Counted from the stretch's first letter, positions 9,092 to 19,582 are shown. The stretch is 52,770 nt of DNA from Chloroflexota bacterium (GCA_009837285.1 VXTU01000037.1:1-52770), one strand, 5' to 3'. Notes: generated by a model not told the origin, from the letters alone. Numbers and translations: made by a program.

Positions 9092-9691
9092 ATGCCGTCT
9101 GACATGGATGACCTCGCGCGCAGGCTGGAGCAGCGCTGCATCCTCAGGGGCGACTTCACCCTGAACTCGGGAAAAAAGAGCAAGTACTTCTACGACGGCA
9201 AGCGCGCGCTCCTGGCCGCGGACCTGAAGGTCGACATCGCTGCGGCGATGCTCGACCGGGCGGCAGAGACGCCCTACGACATCATCGGGGGAATCGCGAT
9301 TGGGTCGCTGCTGATCTCCGAGCCCATGTCGGTGCTGTCGTCCCTCCGCGACGGGCGGCGAATCGACACGTTCTACGTGCGAGACGAGCGCAAGACCTGG
9401 GGGACCGGGGAGAGCACGTACCAGGCGATTCGCGCCGACGACACCGAAGTGCTGCAGCCCGGCACACGCGTCCTGCTGGTCGACGATGTCATCACAACCG
9501 GCAACTCGCTCAAGCAGGCGCTCAATGTGATCGAAGATCGAGGCGCCTCCGTGGCCGCCATCAGCGTCATCGTCGACCGCATGGACCCGGATGCCGACTG
9601 GCTGCGCGACGGGTACGAATTCCTGCCCCTTTTCGAGGTCGACGAGTCCGGCAGTCTGCATGTCGCGCGTAATCGCGCTACCGTGAACTAG
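9092..9691 (+). CDS. pyrE: Orotate phosphoribosyltransferase
   Basis: FTLNSGKKSKYFYDGKRALL and VLLVDDVITTGNSL PRPP motif; ATG at 9092 (ORF track starts at 9080). Confidence 0.85.
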   Translation: MPSDMDDLARRLEQRCILRGDFTLNSGKKSKYFYDGKRALLAADLKVDIAAAMLDRAAETPYDIIGGIAIGSLLISEPMSVLSSLRDGRRIDTFYVRDERKTWGTGESTYQAIRADDTEVLQPGTRVLLVDDVITTGNSLKQALNVIEDRGASVAAISVIVDRMDPDADWLRDGYEFLPLFEVDESGSLHVARNRATVN

Positions 9692-9724
9692 CGAGCCATC
9701 CGGACCCCTCGAAGCCCCAACACA

Positions 9725-9750
9725 GAGCCGCTGCCAGATGGCAGCGGCTC
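9725..9750. terminator. Hairpin terminator between convergent genes
   Basis: GAGCCGCTGCC-AGAT-GGCAGCGGCTC: perfect 11-bp stem, 4-nt loop, no clear T-tract. Confidence 0.7.
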
Positions 9751-9801
9751 CACGGTGGTGGCCCCGGCCGCAGCCGGAGGCGGTTCGCCGATGGTTGCGG
9801 G

Positions 9802-10479
9802 CTAGATGCCCATGAACTCGCTTTGCGCGCTCAGCATCATCACGTCGATCTTCGCCTGGAACTCGTCCACGTCCAGGCTCATGATCTGGAGGTCGTGCAG
9901 GACCGAGTCGCGGTCCATGACCTGGTTGCGCAGCCGGGCCTCACGCTGGAAGCCCATGCGCGTGAACACGCGGATCGCGCCGCCCTGGTCCGTGGTCATC
10001 TGCGCCACCATCTTCTTCACGTCGCGCTCCCGTGCGATCGCGAACGCCTGCTCGACGAGCAGCCGTCCCAACCGCTTCGAGCGCATCGACGCGTCGACCA
10101 GCACGCGCAGCTCGGCGACATGCCGGGTCCAGCTCATGCGGTCCGAGTTGACGCCCGCGTAGCCGACGATCGCGTCGTCGTGGGTCGCGATGACGGTGGT
10201 GTTGAAGCCCTCCTCGATGTCCTGCAGCCAGGCACTCACGACGGCCGGCTGGGTGATGTCGCGGCGCAGGAAGAGCAGGTCATGCACGGGCTGGGCCCGC
10301 GCAAACGTGACCATCGCGTCCCGGTCGCCTGACTCGAAGAGGCGCAGCGTGATCTCGGTGCCGTCGAGGTTCAGTACGGCGGGATACTCGAGCTTCTGCG
10401 CGGCCTGCGCGGCGGCCTGATCGGCCACCTTCCAGCCGTGCCCTCCCAGCGCCCGACCTACCGACTGGAGCACTCCCAT
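9802..10479 (-). CDS. GNAT family N-acetyltransferase
   Basis: Likely start MGVLQSVGRALGGHG; AELRVLVDASMRSKRLGRLLVEQAFAIARERDVKKMVAQM. Confidence 0.85.
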   Translation of the reverse strand: MGVLQSVGRALGGHGWKVADQAAAQAAQKLEYPAVLNLDGTEITLRLFESGDRDAMVTFARAQPVHDLLFLRRDITQPAVVSAWLQDIEEGFNTTVIATHDDAIVGYAGVNSDRMSWTRHVAELRVLVDASMRSKRLGRLLVEQAFAIARERDVKKMVAQMTTDQGGAIRVFTRMGFQREARLRNQVMDRDSVLHDLQIMSLDVDEFQAKIDVMMLSAQSEFMGI

Positions 10480-10685
10480 GATCGTCCTCCCTGACTCCTC
10501 GCCCTGGGGAACGAGGCGAATGCGGCCCCGATGCGGCAAGTATGGTGCGCACGGCACGCCATCACAACTCTGACGCGCACGCGAGCATCACGAGCCCGTA
10601 CGTGGTGGACAGCCGACGACGTTGCCGTCGACGAGGACCGATCCCGGCTACCCTAGCCCTCGCACACCACAAGGGAGACACGAGC

Positions 10686-11885
10686 GTGGAGTGGTGGCCG
10701 GTCGCGGGTGGCGAGGCGTGGAGCTGGGCGTGGCGCGCCTACCCCGGCGTCTGGCTCTTCATCGCCGCCATCGGAGCCATCTACGTCCTGCTCGTCCGCG
10801 CCGAGCAGGCGCGCCTGCGCCGGCGCGGGGAAGCGGGCTTCGAGGGCTGGCGCGTCGCGTGCTTCGCCGGTGGCCTCGCGCTGCTGTGGGCCTCGCTCGA
10901 CTGGCCGCTCGGGCCGATGGCGGCGGGCTACCTGGCGACCGCGAATGCGGCGCAGGACCTGCTCGTCACGCTCGGCGCGGCGCCGCTGATGCTGGTCGGC
11001 CTGCCGCCGTCGAGAGACCGCCAGCGCCAGCCACTCAGCCTGCTGGGCCGCGCGCGCGGCATCCTCGGGCAACCGATCATCGCCGCGGTCATCTTCGGCG
11101 TGGCGCTCATGGTCACGCACCTGCCGAGCGTCGTGGATGCGCTGCGGCCCCACATGCTGGGGTCGGCGGCGATCACCACCACCTGGCTGGTCTCGGCGGT
11201 CGTGCTGTGGTCCCCGCTGACGGGGCCGCTGGCCGGGCGGCACCGGCTGCCGTACTTCGGCGCGCTCATCTTCCTCGCGGTGCCGTTCGTGTTCCCCAAG
11301 ATCGCCGGCGCCTTCTTCGTCTTCGCCGACGAGCCGCTCTACAAGGTCTACACCACCGCGCCGCGCGTCTTCGACGACGTGTCGGCGATGCAGGACCAGC
11401 ACGCCGCGGGGTTCGTGCTGTGGGTCATCGGCAGCCTCATGGTCGTCGCCGCGCTCGGCGCGCTGTTCCGGCGGTGGTACATGGAGGACCGCCGCATCGC
11501 CGCGCCCCCGAGCCTCGAGATCCCCGCCGACCCGCGCGCCGTCGACCTGCTCTTCGAGGTGCAGGGCGGCTGGGCCGCGCTGGAGCAGCTCGTCGCGAGC
11601 GTCGAGCAGGCGCTACCAGTGAATCGCACCGGCACGGCGCTCGCGTTCGGATACCGCGAGCGCGCGGAGGACGGCGACGCGGAGACCGGGGCCGAGGAGA
11701 TGCCCTCGACGCAGGTCATCCTCGAGCTGTACCTCGCGCTCGGCGCGGCCGCCGAGGCGGGCATCGCGCAACGTATCGAAGCCGACTACGGGGCGTACCT
11801 CGGTCGGCTGCCGCGCCGCCGTAGGGCGGCCGTGTCGCGGGCGCTGGCGTTCCGCGTGGTGGGCTACGGGAGCCGCGTCACCTAG
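10686..11885 (+). CDS. Cytochrome c oxidase assembly protein, Caa3/CtaG family
   Basis: GTG start; polytopic membrane protein with LGAAPLMLVGLPPS, THLPSVVDALRPHMLG, VVLWSPLTG. Confidence 0.8.
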   Translation: MEWWPVAGGEAWSWAWRAYPGVWLFIAAIGAIYVLLVRAEQARLRRRGEAGFEGWRVACFAGGLALLWASLDWPLGPMAAGYLATANAAQDLLVTLGAAPLMLVGLPPSRDRQRQPLSLLGRARGILGQPIIAAVIFGVALMVTHLPSVVDALRPHMLGSAAITTTWLVSAVVLWSPLTGPLAGRHRLPYFGALIFLAVPFVFPKIAGAFFVFADEPLYKVYTTAPRVFDDVSAMQDQHAAGFVLWVIGSLMVVAALGALFRRWYMEDRRIAAPPSLEIPADPRAVDLLFEVQGGWAALEQLVASVEQALPVNRTGTALAFGYRERAEDGDAETGAEEMPSTQVILELYLALGAAAEAGIAQRIEADYGAYLGRLPRRRRAAVSRALAFRVVGYGSRVT

Positions 11886-11937
11886 CCGTCCCCGGAGCGC
11901 GCGGTGGTACGATCTCGCCCCGGACGAGGAGTGTTCG

Positions 11938-12204
11938 GTGCTCTACTTCCTTGCGATGGTCTTGCCGCCGCTGGCCGTGCTCTTCACCGGCCGCAAGGCG
12001 GCCGCGATCCTGAACATCCCGCTCACCCTTGCCGGCTGGCTGCCCGGCGTGCTGCACGCCGTGCTGGTCGTGAACGAGCACAAGGCCGACCAGCGCGCCC
12101 GGCGCGACTTCTTCGCCGAACTCCCGGAGCACATCCTCGATCGTCTGGGCGAGCAGGACACCGGCGAGGAGGATGCCGAGGAGTTCGAGGAGGAGGACGA
12201 GTAG
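11938..12204 (+). CDS. YqaE/Pmp3 family small membrane protein
   Basis: MLYFLAMVLPPLAVLFTGRKAAAILNIPLTLAGWLPGVLHAVLVV plus acidic tail. Confidence 0.85.
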   Translation: MLYFLAMVLPPLAVLFTGRKAAAILNIPLTLAGWLPGVLHAVLVVNEHKADQRARRDFFAELPEHILDRLGEQDTGEEDAEEFEEEDE

Positions 12205-12307
12205 GCTCCTCGTCTCCCTCGCGCGAATCCCGACTTTCGGCTTGACACGCCCCGCCTCGCAGTTGAGGCTCCGCGAGGGCGCGGTCCTGCGCACGAGGAG
12301 GGGCCAC

Positions 12308-13576
12308 ATGACGATCTCGACCGAGCGAACCTCGGCACTCCCGACGGCCACACCGGACGGACGGCCGCTGCCGCTTGCCGGCGTGCGTGTGGTCGACTTC
12401 ACGTGGATCGTCGCCGGGCCGCAGGCGACGCGGATCCTCGCGGACTTCGGCGCAGACGTGATCAAGGTGGAGAACGAGAGCCACCTGGACTCCGTGCGGA
12501 TGGGCGGCTCGCCGGCGGACGACGCGGCGCGCTTCAACAGCTCCGGCCTCTTCAACAACCTCAACCGCAACAAGCGCAGCCTGACCATCAACCTCTTCCA
12601 CCCGCGCGGCCGCGAGCTCCTGGAGGAGCTGATCGCGGGCGCCGACGCGGTCACGGAGAACTTCAGCCCCGGCGCCTTCGAGCGCATGGGATTCGGCTGG
12701 GACCGCCTGCGCGAGCTCAACCCGAACATCATCTACATGTCGCTCTCGGGCTTCGGGCACCTCGGGCGTGACTCGTCGTACGTGACGTGGGGCCCCACGG
12801 CGCAGGCGATCTCCGGGCTGACGTACCTGTCCGGCCTGCCGGATCAGCCGCCGGCCGGGTGGGGCTACTCCTACCTCGACCACTCCGCGGGCTACTACGG
12901 CGCGATCGGCCTGATGCTCGCGCTGCGCAAGCGGTCGCGCGAGGGGGGCCCGCTCCGCGTCGACCTCTCGCAGGCCGAGACGGGGATGGTGATGACCGGC
13001 GCGCAGATGCTGGACGCGCAGGTCAACAACCGGCCCTCGCAGCGCTCCGGCAACCTGCTGCCGTACCCCGAGATCGCCCCGCACAACACCTACCGCTGCG
13101 CGGGCGAGGACCGCTGGATCGCCCTCGCCGTCGAGACCGACGACCACTGGGCGGCGCTCTGCGACGTGCTCGGCGCCGACGCGCTCGCCTCCGACCCGCG
13201 GTTCGGCACCAACAGCGGGCGCGTCGAGGCGCGCGAGGAGCTGGACGCGGCGATCGACGCGCTCACGCGCGGCTGGGACACCCGCGAGCTGATGTACGCC
13301 CTGCAGGCGCGCGGCGTGCCGGCCGGCGTCGCGCAGACCACCGAGGACAAGATGGAGCTGGACCCGCAGCTCGCTGCGCGCGGCTTCTATCCCCGCGCCG
13401 ACCACCCGATCCTCGGCGAGCACCGCTTCGAGTCGCTCCCGTTCCAGCTCTCGCGCTTCGGCTGGCACCTGCGCCGCGGGGCGCCGCTGCTCGGCGAGCA
13501 CAGCGACGACGTGCTCGCCGAGTTGGGCTGCGACGAGGACGAGATCGCGCGGCTGCGCGAGGAGCTGGCGATATGA
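12308..13576 (+). CDS. CaiB/BaiF CoA-transferase, A-type
   Basis: VRVVDFTWIVAGPQATRILADFGADVIKVE; putative catalytic Asp in LRVDLSQAE; LQARGVPAGV. Confidence 0.93.
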   Translation: MTISTERTSALPTATPDGRPLPLAGVRVVDFTWIVAGPQATRILADFGADVIKVENESHLDSVRMGGSPADDAARFNSSGLFNNLNRNKRSLTINLFHPRGRELLEELIAGADAVTENFSPGAFERMGFGWDRLRELNPNIIYMSLSGFGHLGRDSSYVTWGPTAQAISGLTYLSGLPDQPPAGWGYSYLDHSAGYYGAIGLMLALRKRSREGGPLRVDLSQAETGMVMTGAQMLDAQVNNRPSQRSGNLLPYPEIAPHNTYRCAGEDRWIALAVETDDHWAALCDVLGADALASDPRFGTNSGRVEAREELDAAIDALTRGWDTRELMYALQARGVPAGVAQTTEDKMELDPQLAARGFYPRADHPILGEHRFESLPFQLSRFGWHLRRGAPLLGEHSDDVLAELGCDEDEIARLREELAI

Positions 13577-14832
13577 GCACCGGCGCTGAAGGACTCCGCA
13601 TCATTGAGATCGGCGACCTCGGCGAGGTCGCCGGGAAGCTGCTGGCCGACGCCGGAGCCGACGTCATCCGCGTCGAGCCGCCGAACGGCGCGCCCGCCCG
13701 CCGCATCGGCCCGTTCCCGGGCGACCGCCCGGACACGAACAGCTCGCTGCACTGGGCCCACTTCAACACGAGTAAGCGCGGCATCACGCTCGACATCGAG
13801 ACCGCCGACGGCCTCGCGCTGTGGTGGCGGCTGGTCGACGGCGCCGATGCGGTCATCGACGCCGCCGGTCACGGCGTGCTCGACGCCGCGGGCGCCGGCT
13901 GGGACGAGGCGGCGCGGCGCTACGACGGCAAGTCGCTCACCTGGTGCTCGGTCACGCCGTTCGGCCGCGAGGGGCCGTGGGCGGACTGGGCCTCTAACGA
14001 CCTGATCCAGATCGCGCTCGGCGGCCCGATGATGAGCACCGGCTATGACGACCACGAGCTGCCGCCGATCCGCGGCGGCTACGACCACTCGCTGTGGATG
14101 GGCGGCGAGTACGCCGCGATCTCCATCCTCGGCGCGACCGCCGGCTTCGAGGCCGGCCTCGCCGACGGCCCGGAGCTCGTCGACCTCTCGATCCACGAGT
14201 GCGTGAGCTGCACCGTGGAGGGCGCGTTCCCGAACTGGGAGTACGACGGCCGACTGGTGCAGCGCCAGACCGGGCGGCACTCCTCGCCGGACCCGACGCC
14301 CGCGTGGCAGTTCCCCAGTGCCGACGGCCACTACATGAACGTCATCGGCGGCGGGCTGCCTCGCTCCGAGCAGGGGCTCGCCGACGTGCTCGACTGGATG
14401 GAGTCGCTCGGTCAGGTCGGCGACCTGCGCGACCCGAAGTATACCGAGGCGATCCACGCCTCGCCGATGTCGCCGAACGCGGACCGCCGCCACTTTGCGG
14501 AGGCGATCCAGCACTTCATCGGCACCCTCGACGCCGAGGACAGCTACCGCGGCGCGCAGGGCCTGCACCAGCCGTGGGCCATCGTCCGCGCGCCCGAGGA
14601 GAACCTCGACGATCCTCACTGGACCGACCGCGGCACATTCGCGGAGGTCGAGGTGCCCGGCCACCCCGAGCCCGTCCGCGTGCCCACCGCCCCGTATCGC
14701 TTCGACGGCGTCACGCGGCAAGTGCGCCGCCGCGCGCCCATGCTCGGCGAGCACAACCGCGAGGTGTACGTGACCGAGCTCGGCCTGAGCGACGCGGAGA
14801 TCCTCCGCCTCGCGCAGATCGAGGTGGTCTAG
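13573..14832 (+). CDS. CaiB/BaiF CoA-transferase, B-type
   Basis: ATGA overlap with the previous gene; GEVAGKLLADAGADVIRVEPPNG; ELVDLSIHE. Confidence 0.92.
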   Translation: MSTGAEGLRIIEIGDLGEVAGKLLADAGADVIRVEPPNGAPARRIGPFPGDRPDTNSSLHWAHFNTSKRGITLDIETADGLALWWRLVDGADAVIDAAGHGVLDAAGAGWDEAARRYDGKSLTWCSVTPFGREGPWADWASNDLIQIALGGPMMSTGYDDHELPPIRGGYDHSLWMGGEYAAISILGATAGFEAGLADGPELVDLSIHECVSCTVEGAFPNWEYDGRLVQRQTGRHSSPDPTPAWQFPSADGHYMNVIGGGLPRSEQGLADVLDWMESLGQVGDLRDPKYTEAIHASPMSPNADRRHFAEAIQHFIGTLDAEDSYRGAQGLHQPWAIVRAPEENLDDPHWTDRGTFAEVEVPGHPEPVRVPTAPYRFDGVTRQVRRRAPMLGEHNREVYVTELGLSDAEILRLAQIEVV

Positions 14833-14840
14833 CTCCGGCC

Positions 14841-14865
14841 CCCTCTCCCGCACTGCGGGAGAGGG
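14841..14865. repeat. Dispersed palindromic GC-rich repeat
   Basis: CCCTCTCCCGC-ACT-GCGGGAGAGGG (perfect 11-bp stem) followed by a G-run and TGAGGGTCC. Confidence 0.85.
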
Positions 14866-14930
14866 GGGGGTGAGGGTCCGTAGGGCTTCTCGACCTTGCG
14901 ACGCGGCTGTGCCGCGCCCACACTGGCGAT

Positions 14931-15626
14931 ATGGCGCGACTGCTGGTAGTCGAGGACGACGCCGCGATCCTCGAAGCGGTCTCTTACAACCTCGAACGTC
15001 AGGGGCACGAGGTCGTGCGCGCCGAGGACGGCGTCTCGGCGCTCGAACTGTCGCGGTCGATCGAGCCGGACCTGATCGTGCTGGACCTCATGCTGCCGCG
15101 CATGTCGGGCCTCGATGTCTGTCGCGTGGTGCGCGAGGAGCGCCCCGTGCCGATCGTCGTGCTCACGGCCCGCGACACCGAGGCGGACACAGTGGCCGGG
15201 CTCGACCTCGGCGCCGACGACTACATCACCAAGCCGTTCTCCATGCGCGAGCTGCTCGCCCGCGTCGGCGCCGTGCTGCGCCGCGACGAGCTGTCGAGGG
15301 CGGCCGGCGGCGGCCCAGTTCGGGGCGCCGTGCTGAGCGGCGGCGGCATCGAGCTGCGCTCTGACGCACGGGAGGTGACGCGCGCCGGCGAAGCGGTCGC
15401 GCTCCGCCCCAAGGAGTTCGAGCTGCTGGAATACCTCATGCGACACCCCGGCCAGGCGCTATCGCGGGACACCATCCTCGAGCGCGTCTGGGGCTACGAG
15501 TTCAGCGGCGGCACTCGCACCGTCGACGTTCATATCCGCTGGTTGCGCGAGAAGATCGAGGACGACCCCTCCAGTCCGGTGCTGCTCCAGACCGTGCGGG
15601 GGGTCGGATATAAGTTCGTCGCGTGA
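14931..15626 (+). CDS. OmpR/PhoB-family response regulator
   Basis: LLVVEDDAAILEAVSYNLERQGHEVV, LDLMLPRMSGLDVCR, DDYITKPFSMRELLAR, C-terminal wHTH. Confidence 0.95.
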   Translation: MARLLVVEDDAAILEAVSYNLERQGHEVVRAEDGVSALELSRSIEPDLIVLDLMLPRMSGLDVCRVVREERPVPIVVLTARDTEADTVAGLDLGADDYITKPFSMRELLARVGAVLRRDELSRAAGGGPVRGAVLSGGGIELRSDAREVTRAGEAVALRPKEFELLEYLMRHPGQALSRDTILERVWGYEFSGGTRTVDVHIRWLREKIEDDPSSPVLLQTVRGVGYKFVA

Positions 15627-16891
15627 GCACCGCGCGCTGGCTCGCCCTGACCTTCGCCACGGTGGCCGTCGTGGGCACGGTCGCGCTGCCACAGGGATGG
15701 GCGGCGCTGGTCGCCCTCGTCGCCGTGCTCGCACTGCTTGGGGTTGCGTTGCGCTCGGGTCGCCCGCCGCCTCTCGCCGAGCGATTCGCGCCGGAGCCGG
15801 AGCCCCTCGAGGCTGTCGAGCCCGCCCCTGCCCACGCCTGGCGCGAAGTCGTCGACATGCTCCCGCTCGGCATCGCGCTGCTGGACGAGGAGCTAACGGT
15901 CCTTGACGCGAACCCGGCGTTCGCGCGGCTGGTCGGTCACCCGATCAACAGCATGATCGACGTGTCGCTCATTCGCGCGACACGCGAGTACGACCTGAAC
16001 GCAGCAGTGCGTGATCGACCCGCCGAGCCTGTGGAAGTGCGGCTCACCGGTGGGAGGCATGTCCGCGTCCAGCTTGCTCCGCTGGACCCTCCTCTGCTCG
16101 CCGGTCGGGCCACGCTCATGCTCTGCATCGAGGACGTGACCGCGCTCCACGACGCGCAGCGTGCCCGCACCGACCTCGTCGCGAACCTCTCGCACGAGCT
16201 GCGCACCCCGATCTCCGGAGCGCGCGCCATCGCCGAGACGCTGCAGTCAGCGTCCGAGGACCCCTCAGGGCGCGAGCGCTTCCTCGGCCTGCTCAACGAG
16301 GAGCTGGAGCGGATGGGCGACCTGGTGCAGCGTATGCTGCGCCTCGCGCAGCTTGAGTCGGAGCTGGAGCCGCTGGAGCTCGAGGCCGTCTCCCCGGCCT
16401 CGCTGCTGGAGGCCGCAGCAGAGCGCTTCGGCCCCGTCGCGGGCCGCCAGGACGTGCGCATCGAGGTGGAACCTTCGGCGACCGACCCGGTGAGCGCGAA
16501 CCCGGCGCGTGCGGGCGAGGTCCTCGCGAACCTCCTCGACAACGCCCTGCGGCTCAGCCCGCCCGGCTCGCGTATCACGCTCGCCGCCCTCGCCGATGAC
16601 GGCAGCGACGCGGGCGCGGTGCGCTTCGAGGTACACGACGAGGGTCCCGGCATCCTGCTGCAGGAGCGCGACCGCGTCTTCGAGCGCTTCTACACGGGCG
16701 ACGCCGCGCGCGAGGGGGGCTCGCACACCGGCCTTGGCCTCGCGATCGCGCGGCGGCTGGTGCAGCAGCAGGGCGGGCGCATCTGGGTCGCGGACCGCTT
16801 CCCCGGCGCGACGCTGTGCTTCACGCTCGAACGTGCCGATGGATCCCTACCGGTCGACCCGGGTGATGAACCGGGCGCGGCGCCCGGCTAG
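15623..16891 (+). CDS. PhoR-like sensor histidine kinase with PAS domain
   Basis: NLSHELRTPISGARAIAETL H-box, NLLDNALRLSPPGS N-box, GLGLAIARRLVQQQGG G-box; GTGA overlap with the regulator. Confidence 0.94.
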   Translation: MSTARWLALTFATVAVVGTVALPQGWAALVALVAVLALLGVALRSGRPPPLAERFAPEPEPLEAVEPAPAHAWREVVDMLPLGIALLDEELTVLDANPAFARLVGHPINSMIDVSLIRATREYDLNAAVRDRPAEPVEVRLTGGRHVRVQLAPLDPPLLAGRATLMLCIEDVTALHDAQRARTDLVANLSHELRTPISGARAIAETLQSASEDPSGRERFLGLLNEELERMGDLVQRMLRLAQLESELEPLELEAVSPASLLEAAAERFGPVAGRQDVRIEVEPSATDPVSANPARAGEVLANLLDNALRLSPPGSRITLAALADDGSDAGAVRFEVHDEGPGILLQERDRVFERFYTGDAAREGGSHTGLGLAIARRLVQQQGGRIWVADRFPGATLCFTLERADGSLPVDPGDEPGAAPG

Positions 16892-17308
16892 GGCCTGTGG
16901 CCGCTGCTACCATCGCGGGTACGTGACGCGCCTGAGCCGCTAAGGCAGGTGTGGCTCGAAGGGTAGTTCCGACATGCCCGAATGGGGTTGCGAGCTCTCG
17001 AATACATCGTCGGCGCGGTGCTGCTCGGGCTCGTGCTCGTCGTGACCACGTCCTCCAAGCCGCAATGTCCCCTCGATAACCCGTGGTCCTTCGCCTACAA
17101 CAGTCCCAAGTGGAGTGGCTTCATCATTCCGGGCATGGAGTCCCCTATCCGCCGGAATGCGGTTGGCATGGGAACTGGAAGAGCCCCTGAAGGTAGACGG
17201 GCCCTAGGCCTCTGGCTCCGTACGGGCGGGCGCGGGAGATGGAGCGGTGGGCCGACAGGCGGTTACGGCTGCACACGTCTGCCTTCGATGTACCCGTGAT
17301 GCCGAGAT

Positions 17309-18142
17309 TCAGTAGAACCATGTCGACTTAATGACCTGCTCCAACAGATCGATGACCCACTGCCGCGTGGCGTTGTTGCCTTCAAAGGAGTAGAGCTGGT
17401 ATCCCCCCGACCCCTCATTCGAGACCTGGATCCAGACTTGAGCGCCGGTCGCGGGGTCTTCAAGGCTCATGTATGTGTAACGGGACAGGATCGTGGCGCG
17501 GTACTGCAACGTCAGGCCCTCCGGGACGTCGAACATGAAAGGCCGTCCCTCCTTCGTCACCCGGTAGGTGCCGGGCGTAAGCACCGTGTCGTATGACATC
17601 AAGGGCGGACGGTCGCACTCGTGGAGGCCAGTCGCTGTCACGTCGTTCGTCGCCGTAGCCACCAATACCGGCGGCATGCAGCCCACGAAGCTCGTCCCCG
17701 CCAGGGAGACATTCCTCAGCCTCGTCAGGCGGGCCAGCTTGGACGGGAGCCTCCCCGTGAGATGGTTCGCGCTGAGGTCCAGCGTCGTTAGCCCCGTGAG
17801 GTCGCCCAGCAGCCCCGTCAGATAGCCGTCTAGCCCCATCCCCGACAGATTCAGGCCCGTCACTCGTTGTGGTGGTCCAGCGATGGTGACGCCAGCCCAG
17901 TCGGCCATCGGCGTGTTGGCTGCCCAGTGGAGGTCACCCGACCCTTGCAGATCATCGCGGATGCTCAGCAGCGTCTCGCAGTCGGCCACGAGCTCAGTGC
18001 TCTTGCTCGGGTTCGTCACCGCGAACCCCGAGGAACACGTGATGACCTTTTGCTCCCAGTCAGTCATCCGGGCAACGACCAGCAGGCCGAGGACCAGACC
18101 GATGGCGATGAAGAAGTCGAAGCGTGGCGCTCGTGCCGTCAC
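17309..18142 (-). CDS. Membrane-anchored leucine-rich-repeat protein with C-terminal beta-rich domain
   Basis: N-terminal TM; VTGLNLSGMGLDGYLTGLLGDLTGLTTLDLSANHLTGRLPSKLARLTRLRNVSLAG. Confidence 0.75.
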   Translation of the reverse strand: MTARAPRFDFFIAIGLVLGLLVVARMTDWEQKVITCSSGFAVTNPSKSTELVADCETLLSIRDDLQGSGDLHWAANTPMADWAGVTIAGPPQRVTGLNLSGMGLDGYLTGLLGDLTGLTTLDLSANHLTGRLPSKLARLTRLRNVSLAGTSFVGCMPPVLVATATNDVTATGLHECDRPPLMSYDTVLTPGTYRVTKEGRPFMFDVPEGLTLQYRATILSRYTYMSLEDPATGAQVWIQVSNEGSGGYQLYSFEGNNATRQWVIDLLEQVIKSTWFY

Positions 18143-18271
18143 AGCTACCTGCTCTCGGCGTCGACCTCGATCCGGGGCTCGCGTGCGTCATTGCGGAGGA
18201 GCGCCGACTCCTCCACAACGAGGTCGAGGATCACTTCATCCGTCTACGGGAGGCCGTACTCCTGGAACTCG

Positions 18272-19567
18272 CTAGGCCTCGGAGGCGACGGCGACGGGCT
18301 CCGGGCGCTCGCGGAAGTTGCCGGTCGTCACCAGTGAGCGGACCTCGGGCAGGAACATCGTCGCGGCAGTGAATCCCGCGATCCAGGCGATGGCCGGGAT
18401 CAGCAGGAGCACCCGCACGCCGGTCTCGTCGGAGAGCCAGCCGAAGCCGAAGTTCACGAACGCCATGTGGCCGGCCGCGAGCACCACATACAGCGCCATC
18501 ACGCGCCCGCGGAACTCGTCGGGCGTGATGCGCTGCACGAACGTCGCCGACATCGCCATGTAGCTCGCTTGCGTCGCCCCGGCTAGGACGCCGCCTGTCA
18601 CCGCGAGGAATGGCGTGGTGGCGAACCCGACGACGAACATCGCGAAGCCGCTGCCGATGCCAATGATGAAGAACATCCGGCCCATCGCGGCGTCGTTCTG
18701 GAGCATTGAGACGATCAGCGTCCCGATAATCGATCCGACGCCGATGCCCACGATGATGCCGCTGTACGTCACGTCGGCGCCGCCGACGATCGTCGCAAGC
18801 GTCGGCATCATCGAGTCGAACGCCATCGTCGCCCCGCAGTGGAAGCCGACGAGCACGAGCATGATCAGCACGCGCGGGTCGCGCTCGACGTACCGCACGC
18901 CCTCGAGGATGTCGTGGTAGACGCCGCCGATCGCGAAGGCCGACTCGGCGCCGCTCGGCCGCGGCGGGCTGCGGTACTCGAGGCGCGCGAGCTCGATAAG
19001 GGCGAACGTGAGGAAGACGCCTGAGAGCACGAAGACCGAGCCTGCGCCGAACGTGGTCAGGAGCGCGCCGCCGATGAGTGGACCCGCGATGCGCGAGCCG
19101 TGCCGGGTGATGCCGGAGAGCGCCACGGCGTTGAGCAGGTGCTCGCTCGGCACCACGTTGGGGATGATCGCCTGCTCCGCAGGCGTGCCGAACGCGCGGC
19201 CCAGCCCGCCGATGATCGCAAACACGAGCACGTGCCAGGCCTCGACCAGCCCCGCGAAGGTGATGGCGGCAAGCGCGACCGCGGCGAAGATGCCGACGGC
19301 GTCGGCGACGATGGCCATCATCCGCCGGTCCGCGCGGTCGGCCAATGCGCCGCCGATGGGCCCGAAGATCGTCATCTGGATCATGCCGGCGAAGGTGACC
19401 GCGCCGACCCATGCGCCCTGCCCGGTCAGCTCGAACACGAGCCAGCCACGGGCGAGCAGCATGGTCCAGAACGAGGCCGAGGCGAAGAAGGCGTTCCAGA
19501 AGACGTGCCGGAAGTCCGAATACAGCAGCGCCGGGTGTCGGTCGGTGATACGCGTCAGCATGGGCAA
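18272..19567 (-). CDS. MFS transporter (EntS-like)
   Basis: 431 aa, 10-12 TM; GPIGGALADRADRRMMAIVADAVG, GLGRAFGTPAEQAIIPNVVP. Confidence 0.9.
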   Translation of the reverse strand: MPMLTRITDRHPALLYSDFRHVFWNAFFASASFWTMLLARGWLVFELTGQGAWVGAVTFAGMIQMTIFGPIGGALADRADRRMMAIVADAVGIFAAVALAAITFAGLVEAWHVLVFAIIGGLGRAFGTPAEQAIIPNVVPSEHLLNAVALSGITRHGSRIAGPLIGGALLTTFGAGSVFVLSGVFLTFALIELARLEYRSPPRPSGAESAFAIGGVYHDILEGVRYVERDPRVLIMLVLVGFHCGATMAFDSMMPTLATIVGGADVTYSGIIVGIGVGSIIGTLIVSMLQNDAAMGRMFFIIGIGSGFAMFVVGFATTPFLAVTGGVLAGATQASYMAMSATFVQRITPDEFRGRVMALYVVLAAGHMAFVNFGFGWLSDETGVRVLLLIPAIAWIAGFTAATMFLPEVRSLVTTGNFRERPEPVAVASEA

Positions 19568-19582
19568 AGTGTACCGCGCGTC

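Noticed and set aside
12023-13501. 492-aa antisense ORF opposite CaiB (12308..13576)
   Set aside because: Same shadow-ORF artefact; no recognisable motif.
16982-17299. 105-aa ORF with an N-terminal hydrophobic stretch
   Set aside because: Only the first ~25 residues look protein-like; the rest is low complexity and no family is recognised.
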